Below are positions 35,891 through 45,996 of a stretch of DNA of 64,000 nt, piece after piece. The stretch is taken from contig JACRMT010000002.1 in NCBI GenBank assembly GCA_016214855.1, positions 62,001 through 126,000 on the forward strand, in the 5' to 3' direction. Under the pieces are notes generated by a model, which worked only from the letters and a program-made list of their open reading frames with translations, was not told the origin of the DNA and ran no database searches. Within the stretch, counting starts at the first letter, position 1. Every line of letters begins with the position of its first letter. Both the position numbers and the translations under genes were made by a program. The stretch comes from Nitrospirota bacterium. GTDB lineage: Bacteria; Nitrospirota; Thermodesulfovibrionia; Thermodesulfovibrionales; UBA6898.

Positions 35891-36096
35891 GATAGAGCTA
35901 TACCCTGACCTCCTCAACCGGGGTCTTCTTCTGCCCTGTAGGAAAAACCTTACGCTGAACTGCCCATAATTTGACGTGAAAAAGATACATTCGCTGATAG
36001 TTTTACCCATCAGGCTCGGTTACTGTAAATGCACGGCGTCCAAATATCACTGTACCCGCGTAGTGAAATATACCGTAACCCGGCAGGAGGTTTAGC

Positions 36097-37503
36097 GTGA
36101 GCGAATTTGTAACTACCGAAATAGAATATGCAGGCTGCGATATCCTGGAATATGCAGAACCTCTGGCAGAAGAACCGGTCTCAATGTTTATGGAGGATGA
36201 AGAGACCTCTGCGGAAGACCATTGTCCGGAAGACGGCGCTGATGACGATCATGGGCAATGCGACCCGCTCACGATGTATCTGAGCGAAATAGGTTCCATT
36301 CCTCTCCTGAAGAGAAGCGAGGAAACAGAAGTTGCAAAACGAATTGAAGACAACAGGGAAAGGCTGATGAGAGCACTTTTTTCGCTGCCGCTTGCTGTGG
36401 AAAAAATGCTGCAGGAAGCAGACCGGGTGCGGCTCAAAGAGGCGCATCTGAACGAGATCATACATCTCTCGGCCGATCCTGATCAGATAAAGGAAGATGA
36501 GAGAAAGACTATTTTTGAAGCCATGCGGCAGATAGGCCGCCTGCACAGGATGAAAATTCCGTCTCTGTATCGTGAAAAACTGCCATCCAGGGTCATAGCA
36601 CTCGGATTAAAATTTGATTTTGTCGAAAAGCTGTTTGGCGAGGTCAATGCAGAAGTACGGGATATGGAAGCCCGCCTGGCAGACATGAACACCAGAAAAG
36701 CAAATGCTGAAAGGAAGACATTTGAGGAGAGGACCTGCAGCGCTCTGAGCACAATGCAGGCAGTTCTCCGGACCTGCGCTCATGCCCGCGAAGAGATCAA
36801 TGAGGCAAAAAACATACTCATCGAAGGAAACCTGAGGCTTGTTGTCAGTACAGCCAGAAGATATGCCGTCATGGGCAAGATGAGCATGCTCGATCTTATT
36901 CAGGAGGGGAATATCGGTCTCATGAGATCGGCAGAACTGTTCGACTACCGGAGGGGTTTCAAATTCAGCACCTACGCCACCTGCTGGATCAAGCAGGCGA
37001 TCACCCGTGCACTATCAAAACACTCAAGGATGATACGCTTCCCGGTGCATACTGCAGACGAGTTGACCAGGATCATCCGGGCCTCAAAGCAGTTGGCAAA
37101 TGAAATGGCTGAAGAACCCTCCCATGAGAGCATAGCAGAACGGGTAAAGATGCCCGAGCATAAGGTGAGGAGCTTGCTTGAGATGTCGCGGGACCCGCTC
37201 TCCCTTCATCATCAGGTCGGCGATGAAGAATCCGAGATGATAGAGCTGATTGAGGACAGGTCAATGCCGTCTCCTCTTGAATCTGTCATTCATACCGATC
37301 TCAGGGAAAAGGTGCGACATGCGATCTCAATACTCGACCCGAAGGAGGAAATGATCATCCGCGGACGGTTCAGCATAGACAAGGAAGAACGGACGCTCGA
37401 AATGCTGGCCAATGAATTCGGTCTGACCAGAGAACGGATTAGACAGATAGAGACGATAGCCATAAAGAAACTGAAGAGCCATTTTGCAGCGGCATCTGTT
37501 TAG
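36097..37503 (+). CDS. RpoD-family (group 2-like) sigma factor
   Basis: A 468-residue sigma-70 family protein with GTG start and an AGGAGG ribosome site. Region 1.2 is DPLTMYLSEIGSIPLLKRSE. A charged non-conserved segment (about 110-235) is followed by region 2 with LRLVVSTARRY, DLIQEGNIGLMR and FSTYATCWIKQAITRAL, region 3, and the region 4 HTH LANEFGLTRERIRQIE. Region 1.1 is replaced by a short acidic N-terminus, and the protein is shorter than typical housekeeping sigma factors, so an alternative sigma factor is more likely than the primary one. The 206-nt gap upstream has no convincing promoter that I can see. Confidence 0.85.
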   Translation: MSEFVTTEIEYAGCDILEYAEPLAEEPVSMFMEDEETSAEDHCPEDGADDDHGQCDPLTMYLSEIGSIPLLKRSEETEVAKRIEDNRERLMRALFSLPLAVEKMLQEADRVRLKEAHLNEIIHLSADPDQIKEDERKTIFEAMRQIGRLHRMKIPSLYREKLPSRVIALGLKFDFVEKLFGEVNAEVRDMEARLADMNTRKANAERKTFEERTCSALSTMQAVLRTCAHAREEINEAKNILIEGNLRLVVSTARRYAVMGKMSMLDLIQEGNIGLMRSAELFDYRRGFKFSTYATCWIKQAITRALSKHSRMIRFPVHTADELTRIIRASKQLANEMAEEPSHESIAERVKMPEHKVRSLLEMSRDPLSLHHQVGDEESEMIELIEDRSMPSPLESVIHTDLREKVRHAISILDPKEEMIIRGRFSIDKEERTLEMLANEFGLTRERIRQIETIAIKKLKSHFAAASV

Positions 37504-37637
37504 TGGTCTGCCCGGGCGACTGCATGAGAATTTTTTTGATGTTCGATTCCACAATCATCCGAAACTGGATAGCAAACGGGCAGCGGTGAAGAGCGCTATG
37601 CATACGGAGCAACAACTGATGCGTTATAAGAGTTCCC

Positions 37638-38630
37638 TTAGGCTGACTCTGCCTTCACTTCTTCAGTAAAGCTGCCTATCCTCTTCAGCTTCTTATAGCG
37701 GTCCTCTACCAGTTTCCCGGCAGCCTTGTTCTTCAGCTCTTCGAGAGCTTCAGAGACCTTGTCGGAGATGTTCTTTGCCATCGTCTCAGGGTCCCGGTGC
37801 GCTCCTCCTGAGGGCTCAGGGATTATCTCGTCAATGATCTTGAACCCGAGAAGGTCCTGAGCAGTCATCTTCAGGGCCTCGGAAGCACGCGCAAAATCCT
37901 CAGGGCCGAGATCGCTCTTCTTCCAGAGAATTGCCGCACACCCTTCCGGGGAGATGACCGAATAAACCGAATGCTCAAGCATATAAAGTCTGTCAGAAAC
38001 ACTCAGCGCAAGTGCGCCGCCGCTGCCTCCCTCGCCAATGACCACAGCAACGATCGGCACTCTGAGACGTGACATATGCATGAGGCTGGAAGCGATCGCC
38101 TCGCCCTGGCCCCGCTCCTCGGCACCAATGCCGGGATATGCACCCGGCGTGTCAATAAGCGTAATGATCGGTCTCCTGAACTTCTCGGCAAGTTCCATGA
38201 GCCGCATGGTCTTCCGGTACCCTTCCGGGTGCGGCTGTCCGAAGTTCCTGTGGATCCTCTCCTTTGTGCCCCGGCCCTTTTGATGGCCCATGATCACCAC
38301 AGGCAGTCCGCCTTTCAGCCTGGCTATGCCGCCGACAATGGCCTTGTCATCGGCAAACCGCCGGTCCCCGTGAAGCTCAATGAACTCTTCGGTCATGAGG
38401 CCGATATAATCAAGAGTATAAGGCCTGTCCGGATGGCGGGCAAGCAGTGTCTTCTGCCAGGGCGTCAGGTTTGAATAAATCTCTGTTCTCAGCTCCCTGA
38501 TCTTCTTTTCAAGCTTTTTGATCTCGCCGGAGAGATTGATATCCTTGCCGTCAGAGAGCCTCTTCAGCTCCTCCATCTTGAGTTCAAGCTCTTCGATCGG
38601 TTTTTCAAATTCGAGGTAGTATTTGATCAT
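37638..38630 (-). CDS. accA: Acetyl-CoA carboxylase carboxyltransferase subunit alpha
   Basis: 330 residues; half of the carboxyltransferase that moves CO2 from carboxybiotin to acetyl-CoA in fatty-acid synthesis. Family motifs are [47 protein letters not shown] and [11 protein letters not shown]. Length is normal. The ATG overlaps the stop of dnaE by 4 nt. The partner accD lies at 47272-48108 on the same strand but in another operon. Confidence 0.97.
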   Translation of the reverse strand: MIKYYLEFEKPIEELELKMEELKRLSDGKDINLSGEIKKLEKKIRELRTEIYSNLTPWQKTLLARHPDRPYTLDYIGLMTEEFIELHGDRRFADDKAIVGGIARLKGGLPVVIMGHQKGRGTKERIHRNFGQPHPEGYRKTMRLMELAEKFRRPIITLIDTPGAYPGIGAEERGQGEAIASSLMHMSRLRVPIVAVVIGEGGSGGALALSVSDRLYMLEHSVYSVISPEGCAAILWKKSDLGPEDFARASEALKMTAQDLLGFKIIDEIIPEPSGGAHRDPETMAKNISDKVSEALEELKNKAAGKLVEDRYKKLKRIGSFTEEVKAESA

Positions 38631-41600
38631 GAAACGGTCACCGCTCCCTTGCCTATCATGGTTTCCAGTCTCTTCACGAGCGCCGTGTCAGGCTTGATGG
38701 AAATACTCGTTGCTATCAGGGTCTGGGACTGGTCGCTCCTTATCCTGAGATAGAGCTGGCAGTCGCCGGGGTACTCCATGACCAGTGACCGGATATTCTG
38801 CAGACCCTCGCTGTTTCCCTGCGTTTCCCCGAGGGATATCTCCATCTTCCTGATGCTCTTCCTGCCTGCATCCTCAAGGTTCGAGACCTCAAGACCGCGG
38901 AGCCGCACACCTTTTTCGTCCTTGTCAATGGTTCCTTTCACCAGGACCACCGCATCCTTCTTTAACCGTTCAAAAACACTTTTGTAAAGGGTCGGGAATA
39001 TGATGACTTCAACGCTGCCCTCGTCATCCTCAAGCGTCAGGTATGCCATGAGATCTCCCGATGATTTTACATTCTTCTTTTTGACCGTTCGCAGAATGCC
39101 GCCGATAAGTACCTCTGCCTTGTCAGTGGCATGTTCAAGGTCTGACGTCTTTCTTGCCTTGAGCCGTGAAAGGAGCGTATCAAATTTTGTCAGCGGATGG
39201 CCGGTGATATAAAAGCCGAGCGCTTCTTTTTCATTATTCAGAAGCTCTGCCTCGTCCCACTCCGCACCAGCAGGCGCAGCCTCCGGGAGATCGTCGCCGA
39301 ACATGCTGACCTGATCGGCATTTTTTGAGCTCTTTCCATTTCCGTTCAGAAGGTCCGCGACCGATTCCATGGCAGCCGCACGCGTAACGCCAAGGGAATC
39401 AAAAGCACCTGCCTTTACGAGGCCCTCGAGCACTTTTTTATTCACCTTTCTGGTGTCTGCCCTCTTTATGAGATCAGCGACAGAGGTAAAAGGACCGCCT
39501 GCCTCCCTCACCTCGAGCACTAATTCTATGGCAGCTCCGCCCACACCCTTCACAGCCTCGAGGCCAAAGCGTATGGAGTTGCCGATCACTCTGAACTCCC
39601 TGCCCGAAAGGTTGATGTCAGGCGGCAGCATCTCGATCTTCATTTTTCTGCATTCATTGATGGACTTTACGATCTTGTCCGTATCGCTCATATCAAGGGT
39701 CAGCGTTGCCGCCATAAACTCAACAGGATAATGTGCCTTGAGATATGCGGTCTGGTAAGCGATAAAAGCGTACGCAGCAGAGTGTGATTTATTGAACCCA
39801 TACAGTGCAAAAGGAGCCATCACATCAAAGAGCCTCGCCGCCTTCTTCTCGGTAATATTATTTTCGATCGCACCCTTGATGAAGACCTCTTTCTGCTTCT
39901 CCATCTCCTCGGCATTCTTCTTGCCCATAGCCTTTCTGAGTACGTCCGCCTGTCCCATCGAGAAATTCGCGATCCTGTTTGCTATCAGCATGACCTGTTC
40001 CTGATACAGGATGATGCCGTAGGTCTCGTCAAGGATCTCCTTCAGCTGGGGCATCATGTATGTGACCTTGGTATCGCCCTTTTTCCGTTTGATAAAATCA
40101 TCGATCCACTGCATCGGACCCGGCCGGTACAGCGCAACAAGAGCGATCAGGTCCTCGAAGCGGTTCGGCTGCATCCTGATCAGAATGTCGCGCATGCCCT
40201 CGCTTTCGAGCTGGAACACGCCTGCGGTCTGTCCTGAACTGAGCAGGTCATAGGTCGGCTGGTCATCGATCGGTATGGCCGCCAGATCAAGCGCATCCTT
40301 GCCCTGTGTGATGTATTTCAGGGTCTTTTCAATTACGGTGAGCGTCTTGAGGCCCAGGAAGTCGAACTTGAGCAGCCCCACCTTTTCAAGGGCTTTCATC
40401 TCGAACTGGGTAACGATGCTTTCATCAGACGGGTTCCTGTAGAGCGGGGCATAGTTGGTGATCGGCTCCGGAGATATGACCACTCCGGCAGCATGGGTTG
40501 AAGCATGCCGGTTCAGGCCTTCAAGCCGCATCGCGATGTTCAGGAGCTCTTTCACGTTCTCGTCCGTTTCATATGCCTGCTTCAGCTGCGGCTCCGCAGC
40601 CAGTGCCGCTTCGATCGTGATCTTCGGATCATGGGGAATGAGCTTTGCAATTCTGTCTACGTCTGCATAAGGGATGTCCATCGCGCGCCCCACATCCCGG
40701 ATCGCAGCCTTTGCCTTCATCGTCCCAAAGGTGATGATCTGGGCTACATACTCGGCCCCGTATTTTTGCGTGACATAATTGATGACCTCCTGCCTCCTGT
40801 CCTGGCAGAAATCGACGTCAATATCAGGCATGCTCACTCTTTCAGGGTTCAGGAACCGCTCAAAAAGAAGCTTGTATTTCATCGGGTCTATTTCGGTTAT
40901 ATCGAGACAGTAGGAGACAAGGCTGCCTGCAGCAGAGCCTCTTCCGGGACCGACGGGAATACCTTTGCTTTTTGCGTGGTGGATAAAATCCCAGACGATC
41001 AGGAAATAGGAGGTGAATCCCATCTTCCTGATCATGCTCAACTCGCTGCTCAACCTGTCCTGATAGTTCTGCGGTGCATCCTTCCCGATCTTTCGCTCAA
41101 GGCCTTCATGGGCAAGGCGCGAGAGAAACGCCTCGGTATCTTCACCCGTTTCAGCCTTGAACTGAGGGAGCAGGTTCTTGTGCTGGAGCGTAACATTGCA
41201 CCGCTCAGCTATCACAACGGAGTTCCTGATAGCCTCCGGCACATCCTTGAATGTCTCGATCATCTCCCCGGGAGATTTGAGATAGAATTCGTTTGTGCTG
41301 AACTTCATCCGCGTGGTGTCCTTGAGCGTCTTGCCTGTCTGGATACAGAGAAGAACCTCATGTGCCTTTGCGTCATCCTTCTTCAGGTAATGACAATCGT
41401 TCGTTGCAACAAGTCCGATATGCAGTTCCCTGCCGAGGGCGATGAGCTGTCTGTTCAGTTCAGCCTGCTCCGGAAGGCCGTTCGCCTGTATCTCGAAGTA
41501 AAAGTTCTCGGGCCCAAGGATATGTTTGTACGCCAGCGCCCGCTCGCGCGCCTTGTCCTCCATACCTCTCTGGAGATAGTACGGGACCTCTCCCTTGAGA

Positions 41601-42028
41601 CATGCTGATAAGCCTATCAGACCGCCGCTGTATTGCTCGAGGAGGTCCATATCGATGCGGGGCTTGTAGTAAAAACCCTCGAGAGAAGCCTTGCTCGCAA
41701 GCGTCAGGAGATTTCTGTACCCTGCATCGTCACGGGCAAGAAGGATGAGATGGAAGGAGGAATATTCGTCCTCACTGGACTGTGTCTTGTCAAAACGGCT
41801 TCTCGGTGCAACATAGATCTCGCAGCCGATGATAGGCTTGATGCCGGCATGTGTGCATTGCCGGTAGAAATCTACCGCGCCGAACAGATTGCCGTGATCG
41901 GTCATGGCTATAGCCGGCATCTTGAATTCCTTTGCCTGTTTGATGAGGTCCTCGATACGAATTGCACCATCAAGGAGGCTGTATTCTGTATGCAGGTGGA
42001 GGGATACGTAATCCGCGTGTGAATGCAT
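38627..42028 (-). CDS. dnaE: DNA polymerase III alpha subunit
   Basis: The 1133-residue replicative polymerase. The N-terminal PHP domain starts with [16 protein letters not shown]; then the polymerase core with [16 protein letters not shown] and [12 protein letters not shown]; fingers and tandem HhH; then an OB-fold (about 980-1060) and C-terminal domain. Length is typical of DnaE1. The ATG is 5 nt from a TAAAAT box with TTGACC 18 nt upstream and no ribosome site, so the transcript is probably leaderless. accA follows with a 4-nt overlap. Confidence 0.97.
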   Translation of the reverse strand: MHSHADYVSLHLHTEYSLLDGAIRIEDLIKQAKEFKMPAIAMTDHGNLFGAVDFYRQCTHAGIKPIIGCEIYVAPRSRFDKTQSSEDEYSSFHLILLARDDAGYRNLLTLASKASLEGFYYKPRIDMDLLEQYSGGLIGLSACLKGEVPYYLQRGMEDKARERALAYKHILGPENFYFEIQANGLPEQAELNRQLIALGRELHIGLVATNDCHYLKKDDAKAHEVLLCIQTGKTLKDTTRMKFSTNEFYLKSPGEMIETFKDVPEAIRNSVVIAERCNVTLQHKNLLPQFKAETGEDTEAFLSRLAHEGLERKIGKDAPQNYQDRLSSELSMIRKMGFTSYFLIVWDFIHHAKSKGIPVGPGRGSAAGSLVSYCLDITEIDPMKYKLLFERFLNPERVSMPDIDVDFCQDRRQEVINYVTQKYGAEYVAQIITFGTMKAKAAIRDVGRAMDIPYADVDRIAKLIPHDPKITIEAALAAEPQLKQAYETDENVKELLNIAMRLEGLNRHASTHAAGVVISPEPITNYAPLYRNPSDESIVTQFEMKALEKVGLLKFDFLGLKTLTVIEKTLKYITQGKDALDLAAIPIDDQPTYDLLSSGQTAGVFQLESEGMRDILIRMQPNRFEDLIALVALYRPGPMQWIDDFIKRKKGDTKVTYMMPQLKEILDETYGIILYQEQVMLIANRIANFSMGQADVLRKAMGKKNAEEMEKQKEVFIKGAIENNITEKKAARLFDVMAPFALYGFNKSHSAAYAFIAYQTAYLKAHYPVEFMAATLTLDMSDTDKIVKSINECRKMKIEMLPPDINLSGREFRVIGNSIRFGLEAVKGVGGAAIELVLEVREAGGPFTSVADLIKRADTRKVNKKVLEGLVKAGAFDSLGVTRAAAMESVADLLNGNGKSSKNADQVSMFGDDLPEAAPAGAEWDEAELLNNEKEALGFYITGHPLTKFDTLLSRLKARKTSDLEHATDKAEVLIGGILRTVKKKNVKSSGDLMAYLTLEDDEGSVEVIIFPTLYKSVFERLKKDAVVLVKGTIDKDEKGVRLRGLEVSNLEDAGRKSIRKMEISLGETQGNSEGLQNIRSLVMEYPGDCQLYLRIRSDQSQTLIATSISIKPDTALVKRLETMIGKGAVTVS

Positions 42029-42033
42029 AGAGA

Positions 42034-42063
42034 ATTTTACCCGATGGTCAGTTTGAAGGTCAA
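42034..42063 (-). promoter_or_regulatory. dnaE promoter abutting the start codon
   Basis: On the minus strand: TTGACC (42063-42058), 18-nt spacer, TAAAAT (42039-42034), then 5 nt to the ATG at 42028. Predicts leaderless dnaE mRNA. Confidence 0.55.
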
Positions 42064-42084
42064 TGAAATGGCTGTTTTTTCTGA

Positions 42085-42090
42085 TATAAT
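42085..42090 (+). promoter_or_regulatory. -10 box of the TPR-pseudokinase gene
   Basis: A perfect TATAAT ending 8 nt before the ATG at 42099; the -35 region is weak. It is divergent from the dnaE promoter in the same 70-bp gap. Confidence 0.5.
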
Positions 42091-42098
42091 AGAGACTT

Positions 42099-43346
42099 AT
42101 GGAGCAGGCAACGACAGGTCTTACAACCCTCTTTGGACTTCTTTCGATCCCGGTGCTGGTGGCGCTCTTTTTTATTATCAGAGCGGTCTATAAGAATACC
42201 CTCGGAAAGAAGATGCAGACGACCCTCAGAGAGGATTACCAGAACGAGGCGGACCGGTTCGAAAAGGCCGGCAAGTTCGTATCTGCAGCAGATGTATACG
42301 AGAAAAAGCTGAAAAATCTCCAGAAGGCTGCTGCGCTGTATGAAAAGGGAGGGGATTGCAGAAAGGCCGCATCGCTTTACGATTTTCTCGGTGTATCATC
42401 CAAGGCAAAAGAGATGTATGAAAAGGCCGGCAATATCGAGGATGCTGCAGAGGTCTCGATACGGGACGGTGAATTCGAGGAGGCGGCAAAGCTCTACAGC
42501 AAGGCAGGAAAGAAGATCGACGAAGCGGTCATTATGGAGCAGGCCGGCAGAAGGCTTCCTGCGATCAGGGCATACCGCGAGGCAGGCGACTACCGAAATG
42601 CCGCCCGTCTGCTCGAGGCAGAAGGCATGCTGAAAGAGGCTGCCGAGATGTTCGGTCTCATGCTCCGTGACAAGGCAGTTGACCGGTCAACGCTCGATGA
42701 TTTTTATGCCTATGCCTTCAAGCTCGAAAAAACAGGCCAGGCCGATAAGGCAGCCGAAACATACCGGCAGATAGACCTGGCAGACCCTACGTACAAGGAC
42801 GTGAGGGAAAGGATCCAGGCCCTTTCCCCGCAACAGGAAAAAGAAGAGGAGCAGGAGGACACGCAAGGCAGGACCTCTGTACGCAGCTTCATCAAGAGCG
42901 GTAATCTCGACCCAAAGCACAGTTTCAAGCTCTGGTATCAGATATTGAAGGCGCTTCAGGAGGCACACAGGATCGGCAGGCCGTACGGCTTCATAAGCCC
43001 TGAGAATATCCTTATCGACACGCATAACAACATCTCATTCATGAAAAGATCTCTCACATCCGCCTATACGCCGCCTGAACAGACAAAGGGTCTGGAGCCT
43101 GACGTACGGGCTGACATCTTCTCATTGGGCGTCATTCTCTACGAGATGCTGACCGGACAGCTTGAAGGCCTCGGTGCGGTCAGGGTCATAGATGTTGTCC
43201 ACGATGTGCCGGACTGGCTCGATGAGATCGTCATACGGTGTATCAGAAAGGTTCGCGAAGACCGTTACCAAAGCATCGACGAGATATTTACTGACGTCAG
43301 GAATCTGTCGAAAAGCAGAAAAGATACGGACAACACCGCAGCATGA
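42099..43346 (+). CDS. Membrane-anchored TPR protein with pseudokinase C-lobe
   Basis: 415 residues: one N-terminal membrane helix (about 8-30), TPR-like Ala/Tyr-rich helical repeats (about 45-245) like those of the protein at 2397-3899, an acidic linker (EKEEEQEDTQ), then a kinase-like C-lobe (about 270-395). The kinase hallmarks ILKALQEAHR, SPENILID, PPEQ and DIFSLGVILYEMLTG are present. The catalytic loop reads YGFISPEN where HGDIKPEN is expected, so the catalytic Asp and Lys are Phe and Ser; the N-lobe with P-loop and Lys, and the DFG motif, are missing. It is therefore a pseudokinase, probably a binding module. The stop overlaps the next gene by 4 nt. Confidence 0.85.
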   Translation: MEQATTGLTTLFGLLSIPVLVALFFIIRAVYKNTLGKKMQTTLREDYQNEADRFEKAGKFVSAADVYEKKLKNLQKAAALYEKGGDCRKAASLYDFLGVSSKAKEMYEKAGNIEDAAEVSIRDGEFEEAAKLYSKAGKKIDEAVIMEQAGRRLPAIRAYREAGDYRNAARLLEAEGMLKEAAEMFGLMLRDKAVDRSTLDDFYAYAFKLEKTGQADKAAETYRQIDLADPTYKDVRERIQALSPQQEKEEEQEDTQGRTSVRSFIKSGNLDPKHSFKLWYQILKALQEAHRIGRPYGFISPENILIDTHNNISFMKRSLTSAYTPPEQTKGLEPDVRADIFSLGVILYEMLTGQLEGLGAVRVIDVVHDVPDWLDEIVIRCIRKVREDRYQSIDEIFTDVRNLSKSRKDTDNTAA

Positions 43347-43885
43347 GCGGCATGGTCATTTGGATCACCGGACTCCCCGGAAGCGGCAAAAGCACCATTG
43401 CTGATGCCGTTAAGCTGAAATGTCCTGACTTCGTTATTCTCCGCATGGATGACCTGCGGCATATGGTTACGCCGCAGCCGGCCTATTCAGACGATGAACG
43501 GGAACTGGTGTACCGCAGCCTCGTCTATGTTGCAAAGACCCTTTCCGACCTTGGGCATGAGGTGATCATTGATGCTACCGGCAATATGAGACGGTGGCGG
43601 GAGCTTGCGCGGAGAATGATCTCGCCTTTTGCAGAGGTTTATCTCAAATGTTCCTTCGAAACGTGCAGCCAAAGAGAGCGGCAGAGGACAGAAACTCACG
43701 GGGCCCCAAGAGGGATCTACCAAAAAGGCCTTGCAGGCTGGCCGGTCCCCGGCTTGAGCGCGCCGTATGAAGAGCCCTCAAATCCTGAAATAGTCATTGA
43801 TGCGGAAAAGATAACGGCAGTTGCTGCTGCAGAACAGATCATCGAATTTATCGAAAGATCCCGAAAAAACCCTGCCTCCGGATAG
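43343..43885 (+). CDS. Adenylyl-sulfate kinase-like protein
   Basis: 180 residues. The P-loop GLPGSGKSTIAD is near the N-terminus, DDLRHMV stands where APS kinases have DGD..R, and the C-terminal segment RGIYQKGLAG...PG...PYEEPSNPE matches the APS-kinase lid/substrate region. It most likely phosphorylates APS to PAPS (CysC type), though related small kinases act on other substrates. No ATP sulfurylase is adjacent. It is translationally coupled to the TPR-pseudokinase, an unusual pairing. Confidence 0.75.
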   Translation: MSGMVIWITGLPGSGKSTIADAVKLKCPDFVILRMDDLRHMVTPQPAYSDDERELVYRSLVYVAKTLSDLGHEVIIDATGNMRRWRELARRMISPFAEVYLKCSFETCSQRERQRTETHGAPRGIYQKGLAGWPVPGLSAPYEEPSNPEIVIDAEKITAVAAAEQIIEFIERSRKNPASG

Positions 43886-43890
43886 TTTCC

Positions 43891-45996
43891 TTAGGATGAG
43901 GGGCGGGACTGCGGAAGAGGAAGAGTATTCTCCTTTCCGGAACCCTGATACGTATCCCTGGGCTGTTTTGCTGTTATCCCGAAAAGGTCGAACATCATCT
44001 GCACAGAAAAATCGCCCGGTTTCTTGACTGCCTCCAGCCTGACCCCCCAACACTGGCTGGTGTATTGAGCATGACCGCCCACCTGCCTTAACCCTTCGCC
44101 CTTCGCATCGTAGCGAGCCTCCAGGCCGAGCTGAATGGGTCTGACCGGCTGGACCGCCAAACCGGCCCTGAATACCATGATGTTGTCCGGCATACTGTAT
44201 CGCTGCCCGAAACTGACGCTGCCGTATGAAAAGGGCAGCACGAATTCGGAGCTTACCGCCTGTATCTTTCCCGTATTGACATCATAGGCAGTGGTGACTC
44301 TTGCAGGGACAGGCATCTGCATCGCCAGCTCAAATTCAAAAGGTCTGAACGGTCTGTCACCATTATTCATGTCAAAAGGCTGGGTGACACGTGCTGTCAC
44401 CACTTCCTTCCCTTTAACAAGGAATCTGTTGAGCAGACTGAGTTCCAGCCTCGACGTCTTGCCGTGAAGTTCCCATTCGTCAAAGGTGTACCCAAGGTCA
44501 TTTGGTGAACTCGATATATAATGATAGCGGATCGCGGGTTCCATCATATGGGTAAAGGAACCGTATCTTCTGACGAACCGGGCATGGATGTTTCCGTCAT
44601 ATTCAAATGCCAGCCGCTCCTGATTGCTGTTTGATCCGCCATCATGGTAAAACTCGTAGGCAGTTCCCCTCACTGCCGCGGTCTGGGACAGAACAACATC
44701 GCTGCCGACTGTATGAAGCACTGCAGGGAACAGATCGAGCCTGTGCGCTGAGACACCGTTCTTTCTCCAGAAGTTCACTGCAGCAGCCTCGGCTGAAACG
44801 AGGAAACTGCCAAGACGCGTATAATTCATGACATATCCGATCTCTGGCAATCTTTGAGGGATGTCGCCGGTGGCGTCTTTAAGGTCGATCCAGTACTGCG
44901 CAAGGAAATAGGCGCGCGCATTGTCAAAGGGAGTAGTCACTTCAACGGTGGTCTCGAGAAAACGCTGTATATTCTGTTCACTGTTCCGATGTATCTCCCG
45001 GAAAAAATTCTTTTGGGGCGCAATCTCCCGGTAATAATTCTTCTCGTTCACAAAATTGGCGTTCAGGAATAGTCCTGTACCGCCGGTAGACCGGTCATCA
45101 TGCAGTGCTCTGAACTCCGTGAAATCCGTATGCAGCCGATGGTCGCGGATATGGTAGAGCTGCCAGATACTCTGCACGCCCGGCTCGATAAAACGGTATT
45201 CCATGCCTGTGCCGATCCCCTGCCGCGCATAGGCATCGAGCAGGAACGTTGCATCCCTGTTTTCCGCTATTGCCCAAAAAAATGGGATATTGAGGCCCAG
45301 TCCGCGTGAACTGCTGCTGCCGACAGTCGGCAGCAGAAAGCCGGTCTTCCGGTCGTTGTTCAGCGGCGCCCAAAGGCGGGGGGAATAGAGAAGCGGGATG
45401 TCCCTGACGCGGAATGATACGTCCTGCCCGGTGATCTTATCACCAATGACCAGATCCATTTCCCTGCCGCGGAAACACCACGCAGCAACAGGCCCGTCAC
45501 ACGTCGTTACAGTAATCTCGTCCCTGCTGTAGAATTCGTTCTCCGCTCTTCTCTCGATCTCCCGGCCTTTGATGCGGAAATTATCGTCCTTGGAGAGGAT
45601 ATCGGCCTCATAAAGTTTGCCGGTCTTCTTCTCCATATTCATTTCAGCAGCAGTTGCGGTAAAAAAAGTCTGCCGGTCGCTGTACCGCACATTCCCGGAA
45701 GCGGTCACATCGCCGGTCTCCGCAAAGTAGACCATTTCATCTGCCTCAACCGTGGCATCAGCCTGTTCGACCGTCACGGTTCCCCTTGCAATATATTTCT
45801 TTGTTTCAGAGAAATACTCAAGTGTGTCGGATGTGATGACGGTCTTCTGCCCGGCAGCATAGCAGAGATTAATGGAGAGTGGAGAGTGGAGAGTGAAGAG
45901 CGAAAAAGCGAGTGCAACAAGCGCTTTTATTGCTGCTCTGCCGGTCAATGACAGCTCCGAACTGCGTTTATCATTCCCGCAGCCTGGCAAGCACAC
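43891..45996 (-). CDS. lptD: LPS-assembly outer-membrane protein LptD
   Basis: A 701-residue LPS transporter barrel. The signal peptide region (about 18-47) ends near CYAAGQ. An OstA/LptA-like domain (about 50-170) has TSDTLEYFSETKKYIARGTV and VTASGNVRYSD. The C-terminal barrel (about 215-680) contains YSPRLWAPLNNDRKTGFLLP and many Tyr/Phe beta-strands. It is slightly short for LptD but complete. The start overlaps folC by 26 nt and could be later. The hydrophobic core of the signal peptide is encoded by a GGAGAGT heptamer array on the opposite strand. Confidence 0.88.
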   Translation of the reverse strand: MCLPGCGNDKRSSELSLTGRAAIKALVALAFSLFTLHSPLSINLCYAAGQKTVITSDTLEYFSETKKYIARGTVTVEQADATVEADEMVYFAETGDVTASGNVRYSDRQTFFTATAAEMNMEKKTGKLYEADILSKDDNFRIKGREIERRAENEFYSRDEITVTTCDGPVAAWCFRGREMDLVIGDKITGQDVSFRVRDIPLLYSPRLWAPLNNDRKTGFLLPTVGSSSSRGLGLNIPFFWAIAENRDATFLLDAYARQGIGTGMEYRFIEPGVQSIWQLYHIRDHRLHTDFTEFRALHDDRSTGGTGLFLNANFVNEKNYYREIAPQKNFFREIHRNSEQNIQRFLETTVEVTTPFDNARAYFLAQYWIDLKDATGDIPQRLPEIGYVMNYTRLGSFLVSAEAAAVNFWRKNGVSAHRLDLFPAVLHTVGSDVVLSQTAAVRGTAYEFYHDGGSNSNQERLAFEYDGNIHARFVRRYGSFTHMMEPAIRYHYISSSPNDLGYTFDEWELHGKTSRLELSLLNRFLVKGKEVVTARVTQPFDMNNGDRPFRPFEFELAMQMPVPARVTTAYDVNTGKIQAVSSEFVLPFSYGSVSFGQRYSMPDNIMVFRAGLAVQPVRPIQLGLEARYDAKGEGLRQVGGHAQYTSQCWGVRLEAVKKPGDFSVQMMFDLFGITAKQPRDTYQGSGKENTLPLPQSRPSS
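45874..45901. repeat. GGAGAGT heptamer array in the lptD signal peptide
   Basis: Three perfect tandem copies of GGAGAGT (45874-45880, 45881-45887, 45888-45894) plus GAAGAGC. On the coding strand it reads LFTLHSPLS within the hydrophobic part of the signal peptide. Confidence 0.8.

Noticed and set aside
36097-37503. The sigma factor as the housekeeping RpoD
   Set aside because: Region 1.1 is missing, the protein is short, and it stands beside a two-component system, not in an rpsU-dnaG-rpoD block.
40505-41608. A 367-residue plus-strand ORF within dnaE
   Set aside because: It lies wholly antisense to the conserved polymerase core; composition (Arg/Leu/His/Cys-rich) is typical of a shadow frame.
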